A stretch of 64,000 nucleotides of DNA from the NCBI GenBank assembly GCA_026129685.1, contig JAHCHO010000004.1:124001-188000 (forward strand), written 5' to 3'. This DNA comes from Fimbriimonadaceae bacterium. Its GTDB lineage: Bacteria > Armatimonadota > Fimbriimonadia > Fimbriimonadales > Fimbriimonadaceae. The position numbers and the translations under genes were made by a program. Each line of letters starts with the position of its first letter. The stretch's first letter is position 1. Positions 50,734-60,052 of the stretch are shown one piece after another. A model generated the notes under the pieces. It saw only the letters and a list, made by a program, of their open reading frames with translations, did not search any database and was not told the origin of the DNA.

Positions 50734-51780
50734 TCACCGATCGAAGCGCAACGGCTCGGTTTGGCCCGCCCGAGACAAGGGCCAAGCCAAGTCGGACGGG
50801 CGAACGCCCTTTCGGAAGCGGTCGAATCCGAACGGACTCGGGCGATAGTCGCCGACCAGGTTCACATCGGCGCGATCGGGGACATCTAGACCGAGGAGCC
50901 AGTAGGCGCCGTTCACCAAGAGTCGCCGGAGCCCCTCGTTCCGAAGATCGGTGGCGGCGCCCATCGTGCATGTTAGGACCCGGCTAGGGTTTCCCGCCTC
51001 ACGGGGCAGGGTGCGAGTCCACGCGATCGGCATCATGGGTTCGTTCAGGTCCTGTTCCTCGCCCGAATCCGTCTTCTTCCGCCCGGCGGCGGGCGGGTCG
51101 CCGGGGTTCATCCCGGAGAGCACGCAGCCCCGCATCAGGACCTGCGCGTCGGGCGGGGGGTGGGCTTCGTAGACGTCCGTATCACCGAACACGTCCTCGA
51201 CGCCTCGCAGCACGGGGTGGGAATGCGCGCTCGCCTCGAGGACGCCCCGCGTCGCTTGCTTCCCGTGCTCGCCCCAGTGGCTCACCCAGCTCTCTCCCAA
51301 CACCTGCCGACCGAATCCGCCGGGCCAGGCCCGGCTCTGCCAGCCGTACTCCTTGAACTCGCTCTTCGAGTCGGCGTCGTAGGCGAAGGCGTGCGTGCTC
51401 GTGCGTAGGGCGAGGATCGGCTTGCCCGCGAGGCGGTAGCTCACGAAGCTCCGCATCGAATCGTCGGGCCACTGGCGGAAACGGAGCAGCATCACGCACA
51501 GGTCCGCCGAGTCGAGGATCGACATCCCGGGTTGATGGTCTCGCGCGTTCGGATCGATCGTGCCGTCTTTGCCGATCGGGAACAGCACCGTGCAGCGGAA
51601 ACCGTGGCGGAAGGCCAAAATGCGGGCGAGTTGGGGGAGACCCTCCTCGGATCGGTACTCCTCGTCGCCGGCGAGGAACACGATATGGCGTCCCTTGCCG
51701 AGTCCCTCCTTGCCCTCATAGACGAGGAGGTCCGCCGGAGCCGTCAGGACCAGAGCGCCGAGGGCGAGGAGGGCGACCAT
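50734..51780 (-). CDS. ThuA-like exported protein
   Basis: A 348-residue protein with a short hydrophobic N-terminus (about 1-16). Its ThuA-type Rossmann-like fold has HIVFLAGDEEYRSEEG, an SADLCVMLLRFRQWPDD segment and a late SHPVLRG, as in trehalose-utilization family members and related glycoside-metabolism proteins. The catalytic role of ThuA domains is not settled. Its ATG abuts the stop of the SUMF1-like gene without a gap. Confidence 0.75.
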   Translation of the reverse strand: MVALLALGALVLTAPADLLVYEGKEGLGKGRHIVFLAGDEEYRSEEGLPQLARILAFRHGFRCTVLFPIGKDGTIDPNARDHQPGMSILDSADLCVMLLRFRQWPDDSMRSFVSYRLAGKPILALRTSTHAFAYDADSKSEFKEYGWQSRAWPGGFGRQVLGESWVSHWGEHGKQATRGVLEASAHSHPVLRGVEDVFGDTDVYEAHPPPDAQVLMRGCVLSGMNPGDPPAAGRKKTDSGEEQDLNEPMMPIAWTRTLPREAGNPSRVLTCTMGAATDLRNEGLRRLLVNGAYWLLGLDVPDRADVNLVGDYRPSPFGFDRFRKGVRPSDLAWPLSRAGQTEPLRFDR

Positions 51781-52626
51781 TCAGGGCTCGCAGACGACGC
51801 GGAACCCGACGAACGGCGCGTCCGCCAGCCACCAGCGGCTCTTGGGCATTTGGGGATCGGTTTCCTGCCACTCGGGCGACCACCGTTGGCGGCGAGTCGG
51901 CGTGCAGTCGGCAGGACCGTCCAGGAAGGTTCCACCGCAGAGAACGGGTTTGCCTTCGGCGTCGGTCGCCCATTCGCCGACGTTGCCGAGGGTGTCGTGG
52001 AGGCCGAGCTTGTTGGCGAGTTTCTTGCCGACGGGGTGGGTCTGTTCGCCGGAGTTCGAGGCGTACCAGGCCGTTTTGTCCAGTTCGGCCTTGTCCGGCT
52101 TCCAGTGGGGCGGGGACCCGGCTCGGCAAGCCATCTCCCATTCCGCCTCGGTCGGCAAGCGGTACTTGCGTTTGGTCACCGACGAGAGCCAGCGGCAGAA
52201 CATGGTTGCGGTGTCGAAGGTCGCGTTGATGACCGGATAGCCGTTGTGGCCCCAGCCAAGGTCGGGCAGGATGTAACTTCGACTCGGTCGGGCGATCGCA
52301 TCGAGGGCGAACTCCGTTTGGTCGTAGGGCTTCGAGGGTGGGCCGCTCGCCGCGAAGGCGTCGTAGGCCTCCCAGGTCGTCTCGGTCTTGGCGATGTAGA
52401 AAGGCTTGACGGTGATCGGCTTGCCGCCGATCGTCACCGTGCCTCCCGGGACGGGAAGCATCGCGAGCTTGACGGCGGCCTTGGGCAGGGTTTCGGTGAA
52501 CGCCTCGTGCTTCTGGGGGGACGACAACGGTGAGGTGACTCCCACCGCAGGGAAGACGGCCGCCATGGCGGGAAGAACCAGCATGGTGCCGACTGCACCG
52601 ATCCATAGCCTTTCAGGAAGCTTCAT
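51781..52626 (-). CDS. SUMF1/formylglycine-generating-enzyme-like protein
   Basis: A 281-residue exported protein. After a signal region (about 1-25) comes the SUMF1 fold: GGTVTIGGKP, FYIAKTETTWEAY, the WLSSVTKRKYRLPTEAEWEMACRAG core and FVGFRVV at the end. In true sulfatase activators two Cys in the last segment bind copper; here the segment GGTFLDGPADC keeps only one. It may be a non-catalytic SUMF1 domain. It lies between ThuA and Gfo/Idh genes in a probable three-gene operon. Confidence 0.82.
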   Translation of the reverse strand: MKLPERLWIGAVGTMLVLPAMAAVFPAVGVTSPLSSPQKHEAFTETLPKAAVKLAMLPVPGGTVTIGGKPITVKPFYIAKTETTWEAYDAFAASGPPSKPYDQTEFALDAIARPSRSYILPDLGWGHNGYPVINATFDTATMFCRWLSSVTKRKYRLPTEAEWEMACRAGSPPHWKPDKAELDKTAWYASNSGEQTHPVGKKLANKLGLHDTLGNVGEWATDAEGKPVLCGGTFLDGPADCTPTRRQRWSPEWQETDPQMPKSRWWLADAPFVGFRVVCEP

Positions 52627-52650
52627 GGTGCGTTGGGGGTGAACCTTGGA

Positions 52651-54036
52651 TCAGTACTCCGTGTTCGGATTCAGCCCGGGGCGAGGCACCGGGTACCGTC
52701 CGTCCGGACCCGGCATGAGGGGCGCGTCGGATTCGTAGCTCAGCTTGTCCACCGTCGGGGCGAACTCGTGCTCGCAGTTGAGCATCATGTCGTAGGTGAC
52801 TTCCTGGCCGGTGTGGGCGGCCATGCGGCCCATGCTGCTCACGACGCTCGTCTCCACCCCACGCTTCACCTCGTTGAAGGGCTTGTCGTTGCGGATGGCG
52901 TCCATCAGCACGTCCCACTCGTTCTGGTAGGGGTTCCCACGGTCGGTGGACTGCCAGATCAGGTTCTCTGGAACGGGCCGCTGACCCCTGTAGGTCGAGG
53001 ACGGACCGTTGCAGTCGCCGGACTTGGCGGCGATCGCCATGCCCTTGGTGCCGTGAACGTAGCTGGAGTAAATGCCCTTGGCGCCGTCCACGCACCGCCC
53101 CTCGAAGAAGAACTTGCTTCCGTCGTCAAAGGTGTATTCGACGGCGTAGTTGTCGAAGTTCTGGTCCACGAACGGGACGCCTTCCGGCGTCTGGCGATAG
53201 TGCCGGCCGCCGACTCCCTGAGCGCTGACCGGCCACGCGTTCTTCATCCAGCAAAGATGGTCGATGTGATGGATGTAGAAGTCGTTGTAGCACCCGCCGC
53301 TCGCCCAGAGAAAGCTGTGGAATCGGCGAATCTGGTACTCGAGGTGGGAGATTCCGTCGGGCTTGGGGGGGGACTCGAACGAGGCGGCCGGGCCGTGCAT
53401 CCGGTAGCCGCGCATCAGAACGACGTCGCCGATCTCCCCGTCCTGGATGCGCTTCTGCAATTCCTGAAGCCAACGCGCGTGGCGGGACATCAGCCCGACG
53501 CCGACCTTTAGGTTCGCGGCGGCCGCTTCATCGGCGAGTTTGAGCATGCGTCGACTGCTCGGCCCGTCCACGGTGACGGGCTTCTCCATGAACACATTGA
53601 GCTTCTTCGAAATGGCGTACTGGAAGTGAACCCAGCGGAAGGCGGGCGGGGTGGTCAGGATCACGACGTCCCCCGGCTTCAGGCAGTCCATCGCGCGCCT
53701 GTAACCGTCGAATCCTAGGAACCGACGGTCCTCCGGGACGTCCACCAGGTCCGCCTGGCCGGACTTGGATAGGTTGTCGTAGCACCCGTTCAGTCGGTCG
53801 GCAAATACGTCGGCCATGGCCACCAGCTTCACCGGGCCGCCCTTCGTCGACAGGGCGTTCGCGGCGGCGCCGCCACCGCGTCCGCCACATCCGACGAGGG
53901 CGACCTGAATCAGATCGCTTCCGCCGGCAAAGACGGAAGGGATGCGGAAGTCCGGAAGCGCGGTCGCGGCGACAAGGCTGCCCGCCGTCTGCAGGAAGGT
54001 CCGTCGCGAAGGGTTGGGTCCGTGGTGGTTGCTCAT
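52651..54036 (-). CDS. Tat-exported Gfo/Idh/MocA-family oxidoreductase
   Basis: A 461-residue NAD(P)-dependent sugar oxidoreductase-like protein. The Tat signal (SRRTFLQTAGS) shows it is exported folded, as often seen in Planctomycetes and Armatimonadetes. The Rossmann motif is GCGGRGGGAA (about residues 49-58), the sugar-binding lysine is in EKPVTVDG, and the GGCYNDFYIHHIDHL segment carries the usual His residues. Its partners downstream (SUMF1-like and ThuA-like) suggest polysaccharide breakdown. No sulfatase is present in the window. Confidence 0.88.
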   Translation of the reverse strand: MSNHHGPNPSRRTFLQTAGSLVAATALPDFRIPSVFAGGSDLIQVALVGCGGRGGGAAANALSTKGGPVKLVAMADVFADRLNGCYDNLSKSGQADLVDVPEDRRFLGFDGYRRAMDCLKPGDVVILTTPPAFRWVHFQYAISKKLNVFMEKPVTVDGPSSRRMLKLADEAAAANLKVGVGLMSRHARWLQELQKRIQDGEIGDVVLMRGYRMHGPAASFESPPKPDGISHLEYQIRRFHSFLWASGGCYNDFYIHHIDHLCWMKNAWPVSAQGVGGRHYRQTPEGVPFVDQNFDNYAVEYTFDDGSKFFFEGRCVDGAKGIYSSYVHGTKGMAIAAKSGDCNGPSSTYRGQRPVPENLIWQSTDRGNPYQNEWDVLMDAIRNDKPFNEVKRGVETSVVSSMGRMAAHTGQEVTYDMMLNCEHEFAPTVDKLSYESDAPLMPGPDGRYPVPRPGLNPNTEY

Positions 54037-54107
54037 GGCCGGTGATCAGGGGAATGGGGAGAAGGGATGTTCGATGGAAGCGGCGCGGCCTCCTTTGGCG
54101 TCCGAGG

Positions 54108-54224
54108 CTATTCCGAATCGCGTTCGGCTTCGGCAATCCGAGACTCGATCCGACGCAAGTACCACAGCAGGGCACCGAACACGAGGACGGGCGGGATCGC
54201 GGCGATTAGGCGGGTCGGTTCCAT
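54108..54224 (-). CDS. Small single-helix membrane protein (38 aa)
   Basis: A 38-residue protein made of one transmembrane helix ([16 protein letters not shown]) and a charged helical tail ([15 protein letters not shown]). The form resembles CcmD-like small membrane proteins, but no cytochrome c maturation gene is near. The ATG at 54224 is used; a TACAAT (54264-54269, minus strand) lies about 40 nt upstream. Confidence 0.5.
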   Translation of the reverse strand: MEPTRLIAAIPPVLVFGALLWYLRRIESRIAEAERDSE

Positions 54225-54355
54225 AGTTTTTTCGTCTACTTCGATCAGGCGCGGACGAGTGTCATTGTAGCCCGACGAGGCGTGGAGGTTCCGCGCGCCG
54301 CGACCGCCACAGATCGTCAAGATCGAATATCCAGCCGACATCGGTCCGATCTCGC

Positions 54356-54361
54356 TATAAT
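54356..54361 (+). promoter_or_regulatory. -10 box of the DUF1559 gene
   Basis: A consensus TATAAT, with a poor -35 (CCGACA, 15 nt before). The transcript would have a leader of about 50 nt ending in GGAGGAAG, 9 nt before the ATG at 54420. Confidence 0.55.
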
Positions 54362-54419
54362 GCGTCTGGGTCGGGGTCCATCGAAGGCACCGATCACTCT
54401 CCGGAGGAAGCGCATTTCA

Positions 54420-55253
54420 ATGTCGAAAACCCTCAGGACACGAGCGTTCACGCTGATCGAACTGCTCGTCGTCATTGCCATCATCGCCATTCTCGCGGCC
54501 ATTCTGTTCCCGGTCTTCGCCCAAGCGAAGATGGCGGCGAAGAAGGCCTCGTCCATCTCCAACACCAAGCAGATCATCCTCGCCTCGATGATGTATCTCG
54601 GCGACTTCGACGATCGGTTCCACGCGATCCGGCAGATCATCCCAATGCCGCCTCCCAAGTGGGCGTTCGGCTCCCAGGACATGCTCCAGCCCTACATTAA
54701 GAGCATGGACCTCTTCAAGGATCCGGGCGACGGCGTCCAGCGCAACGACTGCGACGCGTCCTACGGGTATCCGCTGAGCTACAGCTGGACGCACTACCGA
54801 TCGGACGACACGAACCTCGTGTTCGGCCTCCACGCCTACAACCACCCGACGTGGACCCAGGCCCAAATGCGCACGTCGTTGAGCCAGTCCGAGGTCGGTT
54901 CCCCCGCGTCGACGATCAACATGTACCCCATGTGGTTCGGCGGCAGCGTCAGCGAAGGGTACGCCTACTATCGCTGGTACACGATCGAGATCGGCGGCAA
55001 GAGCACGGGCGGCAACAACATCGGGCTCCCGGTCTGGCCGCAAGGTTACAGTGTGGCCTGGTGCACGGGCTGGAACACGATCATGTCGATCGGCGCGTAC
55101 AACGGCTCGGTGGTATGGGGCTTTGCCGACGGTCACGTGGCGGCGATGGCTCGGGCTCGCGTGATGGATCCCACTTGGGACGTTTCGCCGACCGGCGCGG
55201 CCAACAACGTGGGCAAGAAGAACCTGCTGCACTACAGCGAGATCTACAAGTAA
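54420..55253 (+). CDS. Type II/IV pilin-like DUF1559 protein
   Basis: A 277-residue pseudopilin. The leader ends at the prepilin motif [11 protein letters not shown] (Glu at +5), then a long hydrophobic helix (about residues 10-32) and a beta-rich domain. The end has the family's FADGHVAAM stretch (H-x-G type) and a Tyr-rich tail. DUF1559 proteins occur in many copies in Planctomycetes and Armatimonadetes and are thought to be minor pilins or secretion pseudopilins. A strong ribosome site (GGAGGA) precedes the ATG. The next gene is 4 nt away. Confidence 0.9.
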   Translation: MSKTLRTRAFTLIELLVVIAIIAILAAILFPVFAQAKMAAKKASSISNTKQIILASMMYLGDFDDRFHAIRQIIPMPPPKWAFGSQDMLQPYIKSMDLFKDPGDGVQRNDCDASYGYPLSYSWTHYRSDDTNLVFGLHAYNHPTWTQAQMRTSLSQSEVGSPASTINMYPMWFGGSVSEGYAYYRWYTIEIGGKSTGGNNIGLPVWPQGYSVAWCTGWNTIMSIGAYNGSVVWGFADGHVAAMARARVMDPTWDVSPTGAANNVGKKNLLHYSEIYK

Positions 55254-55257
55254 GGCC

Positions 55258-55476
55258 ATGGACGACAAGAAGAAGACCGTCGCGCTCGTCATCCTCGTGA
55301 TCGCCGCCATTGGCGCCGCCGTCTTCATGGGCGTGCGGACGATGGGCGGGGAGCAGGTCGAGATCGTGGGAACGCTGGAAGGCGTCAGCAAGGAGGGTGA
55401 AACCGGCCAGAACGGAACCGACCCCTCGGGTGACATGTCCAACGCCCCGATCATCAACGCTCACGACGGCAAGTAG
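55258..55476 (+). CDS. Small membrane-anchored protein (72 aa)
   Basis: A 72-residue protein with a Lys-rich start (DDKKKT), one transmembrane helix (about 8-27), and an extracytoplasmic acidic tail ending in NAHDGK. It begins 4 nt after the DUF1559 stop and is probably co-translated with it. It may assist the pseudopilin, but the function is unknown. Confidence 0.65.
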   Translation: MDDKKKTVALVILVIAAIGAAVFMGVRTMGGEQVEIVGTLEGVSKEGETGQNGTDPSGDMSNAPIINAHDGK

Positions 55477-55509
55477 CGCCGGACTTCCATCGACGAAGCG
55501 GCGGGCGAC

Positions 55510-55758
55510 CTATTCGGTCGCTCGCCGTTCGTCTTTCAGGATCGCATCCCGATCTCTGCTGCGCCAATGAAGCCACGCGGTCGCGGCCAACCCTAGGAGG
55601 ACGACCCAGACGCCGAACCCTCCGACCATTAGGGCCACCGTAACAACCGTCAGCCCTAGAGCGGCAAGGGTCACCCAGACAGAACCGGCGTCGCGCGGGA
55701 GCATGTCGCGCCGAAGTCTACCGATCCGGGCGGCATAATCGGTGGATATGGGTTCCAT
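55510..55758 (-). CDS. Small membrane protein (82 aa)
   Basis: An 82-residue protein with an N-terminal polar segment, two closely spaced transmembrane helices (about 28-66) and a basic C-terminus. The first codons overlap the predicted start of recJ on the other strand by about 11 nt. No family is recognised. Confidence 0.55.
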   Translation of the reverse strand: MEPISTDYAARIGRLRRDMLPRDAGSVWVTLAALGLTVVTVALMVGGFGVWVVLLGLAATAWLHWRSRDRDAILKDERRATE

Positions 55759-57487
55759 GCACGGGGCTTCGATGCGCTGGGAGATGCCGGACGTGGACGC
55801 CGAGACGGTGAACCGCCTCGCCCGGGAGGTCGGGGTGCCGAGGCTCGTGGCCGAAGTGCTCGTTCGTCGGGGTTACGACGACCAGGTCGGGGCGGCCACG
55901 TTCCTGCACCCCAGCCTGGGCGCGTTGCACGACCCACGGCTCCTCCCCGACTACGATGCCGCCGTTTCGTGCCTTTTGTCGGCCAAGGAGCAGGGCAAGC
56001 GCGTGTTCGTTCACGGCGACTACGACGTGGACGGCGTGACGAGCGCCGCCCTCTTGTACCGGTTCCTGAAGGGGCGCGGGTTCGAGGTGGACGTGTTCGT
56101 ACCCCACCGCATGAAGCAGGGATTCGGGATTCACAGCGACTCGGTCGACGCCGCAAGGGAGCTCGGAGCGGGCCTCTTTCTCTCCTGCGATTGCGGGACG
56201 GCGGCGGTGGTTCAGGTGGCCAAGGCGCGCGAGTACGGGATGGACGTGGTCGTGACCGATCACCACGAGGTTTCCGGCGACCTGCCGCCCGCGAACGCGG
56301 TGGTGAACCCCCATCGGGCGGACTCCGTCTACCCGTTCTCGGAACTGAGCGGGGTCGGCGTGGCTTTCAAACTCTGCGCCGGCCTCTCGCTCGAGATGGG
56401 ATTGCCGCTGGATCGATACTACAACGCCTATCTCGATCTGGCGGCGCTGGGTACGGTCGTGGACGTGATGCCTCTTGTCGGGGAGAACCGGATCATCACG
56501 CGCTTCGGGCTGCCGTTGATCAAGGAAACGCGCAAAGTTGGGTTACGCGCCCTTATCGCCGAATACGCGAAGACCGTTCGAGGGGGACAACTGCAAGCCA
56601 TATCGGTAAAGGACCTCTCGTTCGGGCTTGGGCCGAGACTCAACGCGGCCGGCCGGGTCGATGACGCTTCCCACGCACTCCAGCTTCTGATCACGGAGGA
56701 CGCGTCGGAGGCCCATGCGCTCGCCACCCGAATCGAAGAGATGAACCGGGCTCGCAAGGCCGAGCAAGACGCGATGATCGAGGCGGCGGCCCAGCGCATT
56801 CGGGACGAGGGGCTGGACGAGGGCAACGTCATCGTCTTGCTCGACAAGAGCTGGCATCCCGGCATCGTCGGCATTGTCGCGGGCAAGCTGGTCGAGCAGT
56901 TCCGCCGTCCTTGCTTCGTAGGGACGTTCGACCCCGAGACGGGCAAGGCCAAGGCCTCGGCGCGGACGATTCCTGCTTTCAACCTTGCCCAGGCCATCGA
57001 GCGGCACGCGCACCTGGTTCAGGGCGGAGGCCACGCGATGGCAGCGGGGATCAGTTTCGAGTTCGCACAACTCGATTCCTTTCGCGCGGAGATGGACGCC
57101 TACGCGGCGACGTTCCTCTCGCCCGAGGACTTCGTCCCGTCCATTCGGCTGGACGCCGCGATCGAGCCGGGAGAGCTGACGGCGCCCGTCGTCCATTCTT
57201 TGGAGGCGCTCCAACCCTTCGGCATGGGGAATCCCGGCCCGCACTTCGTCGCCCGTGGGGTCACCGTTCGGGAACTGCGACCGACGCGCGCCGAGCACAT
57301 TCTCCAGGTTACGATCGAAGAGCCGGGCGGGAAGAGAGTCAACGCGGTCACGTTCGACCAAGCGGATCTGCTCCGGAAGGTCGACCCGGGGACCCGCCTG
57401 GACGTCGTCGTTCGGGCGGAGATCGACGACTTTCGCAACGACGGTTCCGTGAAGTGGACGATCAAGGACTTCGCGCCGGTGTCCTGA
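55748..57487 (+). CDS. recJ: Single-stranded-DNA-specific exonuclease RecJ
   Basis: RecJ is the 5'-3' ssDNA exonuclease of recombination and mismatch repair. The 579-residue product has all DHH motifs: HGDYDVDGVTSAAL, SCDCGTAA, TDHHEV, GTVVDVMPL, and the DHHA1 GGHAMAAGI (about residue 425), plus the C-terminal OB fold. The start is uncertain. The ATG at 55748 has a CATAAT box just before it; the ATG at 55772 (MRWEMPD) fits the family N-terminus as well. Confidence 0.92.
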   Translation: MGSMHGASMRWEMPDVDAETVNRLAREVGVPRLVAEVLVRRGYDDQVGAATFLHPSLGALHDPRLLPDYDAAVSCLLSAKEQGKRVFVHGDYDVDGVTSAALLYRFLKGRGFEVDVFVPHRMKQGFGIHSDSVDAARELGAGLFLSCDCGTAAVVQVAKAREYGMDVVVTDHHEVSGDLPPANAVVNPHRADSVYPFSELSGVGVAFKLCAGLSLEMGLPLDRYYNAYLDLAALGTVVDVMPLVGENRIITRFGLPLIKETRKVGLRALIAEYAKTVRGGQLQAISVKDLSFGLGPRLNAAGRVDDASHALQLLITEDASEAHALATRIEEMNRARKAEQDAMIEAAAQRIRDEGLDEGNVIVLLDKSWHPGIVGIVAGKLVEQFRRPCFVGTFDPETGKAKASARTIPAFNLAQAIERHAHLVQGGGHAMAAGISFEFAQLDSFRAEMDAYAATFLSPEDFVPSIRLDAAIEPGELTAPVVHSLEALQPFGMGNPGPHFVARGVTVRELRPTRAEHILQVTIEEPGGKRVNAVTFDQADLLRKVDPGTRLDVVVRAEIDDFRNDGSVKWTIKDFAPVS

Positions 57488-57530
57488 AAAGGAAGGGAAG
57501 TCGACACCTCACGCGAACTGGGAAGAGCCC

Positions 57531-59933
57531 ATGTCCCGAGAACTGTTCCGACCCTCGTTCGAACTCGCCCCCTTCACCTACTCGGGAGACCGTCTTCGCG
57601 AGGTCGCGATGCCGATCGGTGGCATCGGGACGGGTTGCGTCAGCCTTGACGGACGGGGTGGGTTCCGCGACTGGGAGATCTACGGGCGACCCAACAAGCA
57701 CTCGCTCCTGAAGTACACCGCGCCGTTGCTTTGGTGGCGCGAAGCGGGGGGCGTCGGCCGAGCCGTGACCGTCCACGGACCGCGCACGCGCGACTTCGTG
57801 GGCGAGGCGATGGGGTTCTGGGGCTACGGTCACGGGCAGTTCTTTCAGCAACTGGACGGCCTCCCTGGGTTCGAGTCGCTGGAGTTCGCGGGGACGTATC
57901 CCCTCGCCCGACTCCGTTTCCACAAGCCGGCCCTGCCGCTGACGGTCGAACTCGCGGCCTTCAACCCCTTGATTCCGCTGGACACGCGCTCGTCGAGCTT
58001 CCCCATGGTCGTACTGGTGTACCGCCTCCAGAACACGAGCGACCGACCGGTCGAGTACACGATGGCGATGAACCTGCTCAATCCGGTGACCCACGGCATC
58101 GAGAACGAGGCGGAAGACCGATCGTGGAACCGGTACCGGGCCGAGGAAGGGGTCGCGGGGATCGTGTTCGGCAACGACCGCTTCGGCGACGGCGACCCCC
58201 GCAACGGAACCGCTCTGCTCGCGACGGATCACCCGGACCCTCGGGTCTGGGAGCGCTGGCCGGTCGGCGAATGGTACGACCCGCTCCAGACCTTCTGGAA
58301 CCGGTTCGCGGGCACCGGCGAACTCGGCGACGGTTCTCGGTCCGAAACCGGACCTCGCATGCCGGGCACCCTTGGTGGCCATGGGGTCCTGGCGCCCGGC
58401 GAGTCGGCCGAAGTTCGGTTCGTCATCGCTTGGCGCTTCCCGACCTCCAGCAAGTACTGGGGCGACGAGGCGGGCGGAAGAGGCTCGACGTGGACCCCCT
58501 GGTACGCCAAGGAGTGGCCGGAGGTCTGGGCGGTCGGCCGCGAGTTCTTCGAAAGGCGGGAGGAACTGACCGAGCGGACGTTGGCCTTCGAGGAGGCGCT
58601 CTACGGATCGACCTTGCCGGCCGAGGTGATCGAGTCGGTTGGTTCGACCCTGAGCATTTTGCGCACGCCGACGCTGTTGCGCCTTGGCGACGGCACGTTC
58701 TGGGGTTGGGAGGGCTGTTCGCCGAACGAGGGCTGTTGCGAAGGCACCTGCTCCCACGTCTGGAACTACGCGCTGACGCACGCCTACCTCTTCCCGGACA
58801 TCCAACGCAGCTTCCGGGAGACCGACTACAAGCACAACTTCAACTGCGGGCCGTCGGGGGAGAAGGGCGCCCTCATCTTCCGCACGATGATCCCGCTCGG
58901 ACGGGAGGCGACGCTCTGGCACGCCGCGAGCGACGGGCAGCTCGGGGGAGTCGTTCAGCTCTATCGGGACTGGAGGTTGACGGGCGACGAGGAGTTCCTC
59001 GCCCGATGGTGGCCGAGCGCGAAGCGCGCCCTCGAGTTCGCCTGGGTGCAATGGGACCGGGACCGCGACGGACTCGTGGACGGGGATCAGCACAACACCT
59101 ACGACATCAACTTCCAGGGACCGAACCCCTTGACCCAGTTCTTCTACCTCGCTGCCCTTCGGGCGGGCGAGGCGATCACGAGGCATTTGGGCGACGCCTC
59201 GTCCGCCGCGGCGTACCGGGCCCTCTACGAAAACGGCCGGAAGCTCACCGAGGAGCGCCTGTTCAACGGGGAGTTCTTCGTCCAGACGGACGACTGCTTG
59301 CGCGCCGACGCGCCGAAGTATCAGCACGGGATCGGTTGCCTCAGCGACCAGATCTTTGGGCAACTCGCCGCCGAGGTCGCGGGCCTGGGAGACCTGGTGG
59401 GGCGGGAGTTCGTCGATCGGGCGCTGGACGCCGTCTTCCGCCACAACTTCCGGGCGCCCCTGGGCGACCACGAAAACCTCCAGCGAGTCTACGCGCTTTC
59501 GGACGAGGACGGGCTCTTACTCTGCTCCTGGCCGAACGGCGGACGACCGGCCTACCCGTTCGTCTATTCGGACGAAGTCTGGACGGGGATCGAGTACCAG
59601 GTGGCATCCCACCTGGCCCTCCATGGCCGGGTCGAGGAGTGCCTCGCGATCGTGCGGGGGATTCGGCGGCGGTACGACGGGGAGCGGCGGAACCCGTACA
59701 ACGAGTTCGAGTGCGGTTCGCACTATGCGCGCGCCCTGGCGTCATACGGCGTTTGGCTGGGACTGACGGGTTTTCGCTACGATGCGGTGGACGGCTACGG
59801 CGGGATGGAACCCCGAATCCCAGGTCCAATGCGGTGCTTTTTCTCGACCCCGCACGCCTGGGGAGTGGCGACGCACGAGGACGGCCAGACCACGCTGACG
59901 CCCTACGAAGGCGAACTGCGCGTGGCGGAATGA
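57531..59933 (+). CDS. GH116-family beta-glucosidase/glucosylceramidase-like
   Basis: An 800-residue cytoplasmic GH116 enzyme (related to mammalian GBA2 and archaeal beta-glucosidase). The N-terminal beta-sandwich has MPIGGIGTGCVSLDG. The (alpha/alpha)6 catalytic domain has GCCEGTCSHVWNYALTHAYLFPD with the candidate nucleophile Glu, and DQHNTYDINFQGPN with the candidate acid/base Asp. No signal peptide is visible. It fits the other glycan-active genes. The start is 43 nt after recJ. Confidence 0.88.
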   Translation: MSRELFRPSFELAPFTYSGDRLREVAMPIGGIGTGCVSLDGRGGFRDWEIYGRPNKHSLLKYTAPLLWWREAGGVGRAVTVHGPRTRDFVGEAMGFWGYGHGQFFQQLDGLPGFESLEFAGTYPLARLRFHKPALPLTVELAAFNPLIPLDTRSSSFPMVVLVYRLQNTSDRPVEYTMAMNLLNPVTHGIENEAEDRSWNRYRAEEGVAGIVFGNDRFGDGDPRNGTALLATDHPDPRVWERWPVGEWYDPLQTFWNRFAGTGELGDGSRSETGPRMPGTLGGHGVLAPGESAEVRFVIAWRFPTSSKYWGDEAGGRGSTWTPWYAKEWPEVWAVGREFFERREELTERTLAFEEALYGSTLPAEVIESVGSTLSILRTPTLLRLGDGTFWGWEGCSPNEGCCEGTCSHVWNYALTHAYLFPDIQRSFRETDYKHNFNCGPSGEKGALIFRTMIPLGREATLWHAASDGQLGGVVQLYRDWRLTGDEEFLARWWPSAKRALEFAWVQWDRDRDGLVDGDQHNTYDINFQGPNPLTQFFYLAALRAGEAITRHLGDASSAAAYRALYENGRKLTEERLFNGEFFVQTDDCLRADAPKYQHGIGCLSDQIFGQLAAEVAGLGDLVGREFVDRALDAVFRHNFRAPLGDHENLQRVYALSDEDGLLLCSWPNGGRPAYPFVYSDEVWTGIEYQVASHLALHGRVEECLAIVRGIRRRYDGERRNPYNEFECGSHYARALASYGVWLGLTGFRYDAVDGYGGMEPRIPGPMRCFFSTPHAWGVATHEDGQTTLTPYEGELRVAE

Positions 59934-59939
59934 GGGAAG

Positions 59940-60015
59940 TGGTAGCCCGGACGGGACTTGAACCCGCGACCTCCGCCTTGAAAGGGCGGCATCCTAACCA
60001 CTAGACGACCGGGCC
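59940..60015 (-). tRNA. tRNA-Glu (anticodon UUC), CCA encoded
   Basis: A 76-nt cloverleaf on the minus strand. The 7-bp acceptor stem is GGCCCGG with CCGGGCT (one G-U). The D arm contains CTAGTGGTTAGG. The anticodon stem CCGCC/GGCGG holds the loop CTTTCAA, anticodon TTC. The T arm has GGTTCAAGTCC and the 3' CCA is encoded (59942-59940). It lies between convergent genes. Confidence 0.95.
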
Positions 60016-60052
60016 AGAGGCGTCCGATGATACCAGCAAGCGGCCCGCCGGG

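Noticed and set aside
57462-59471. A 669-codon frame opposite the GH116 gene
   Set aside because: Shadow frame without domains; the plus strand carries the GH116 motifs.
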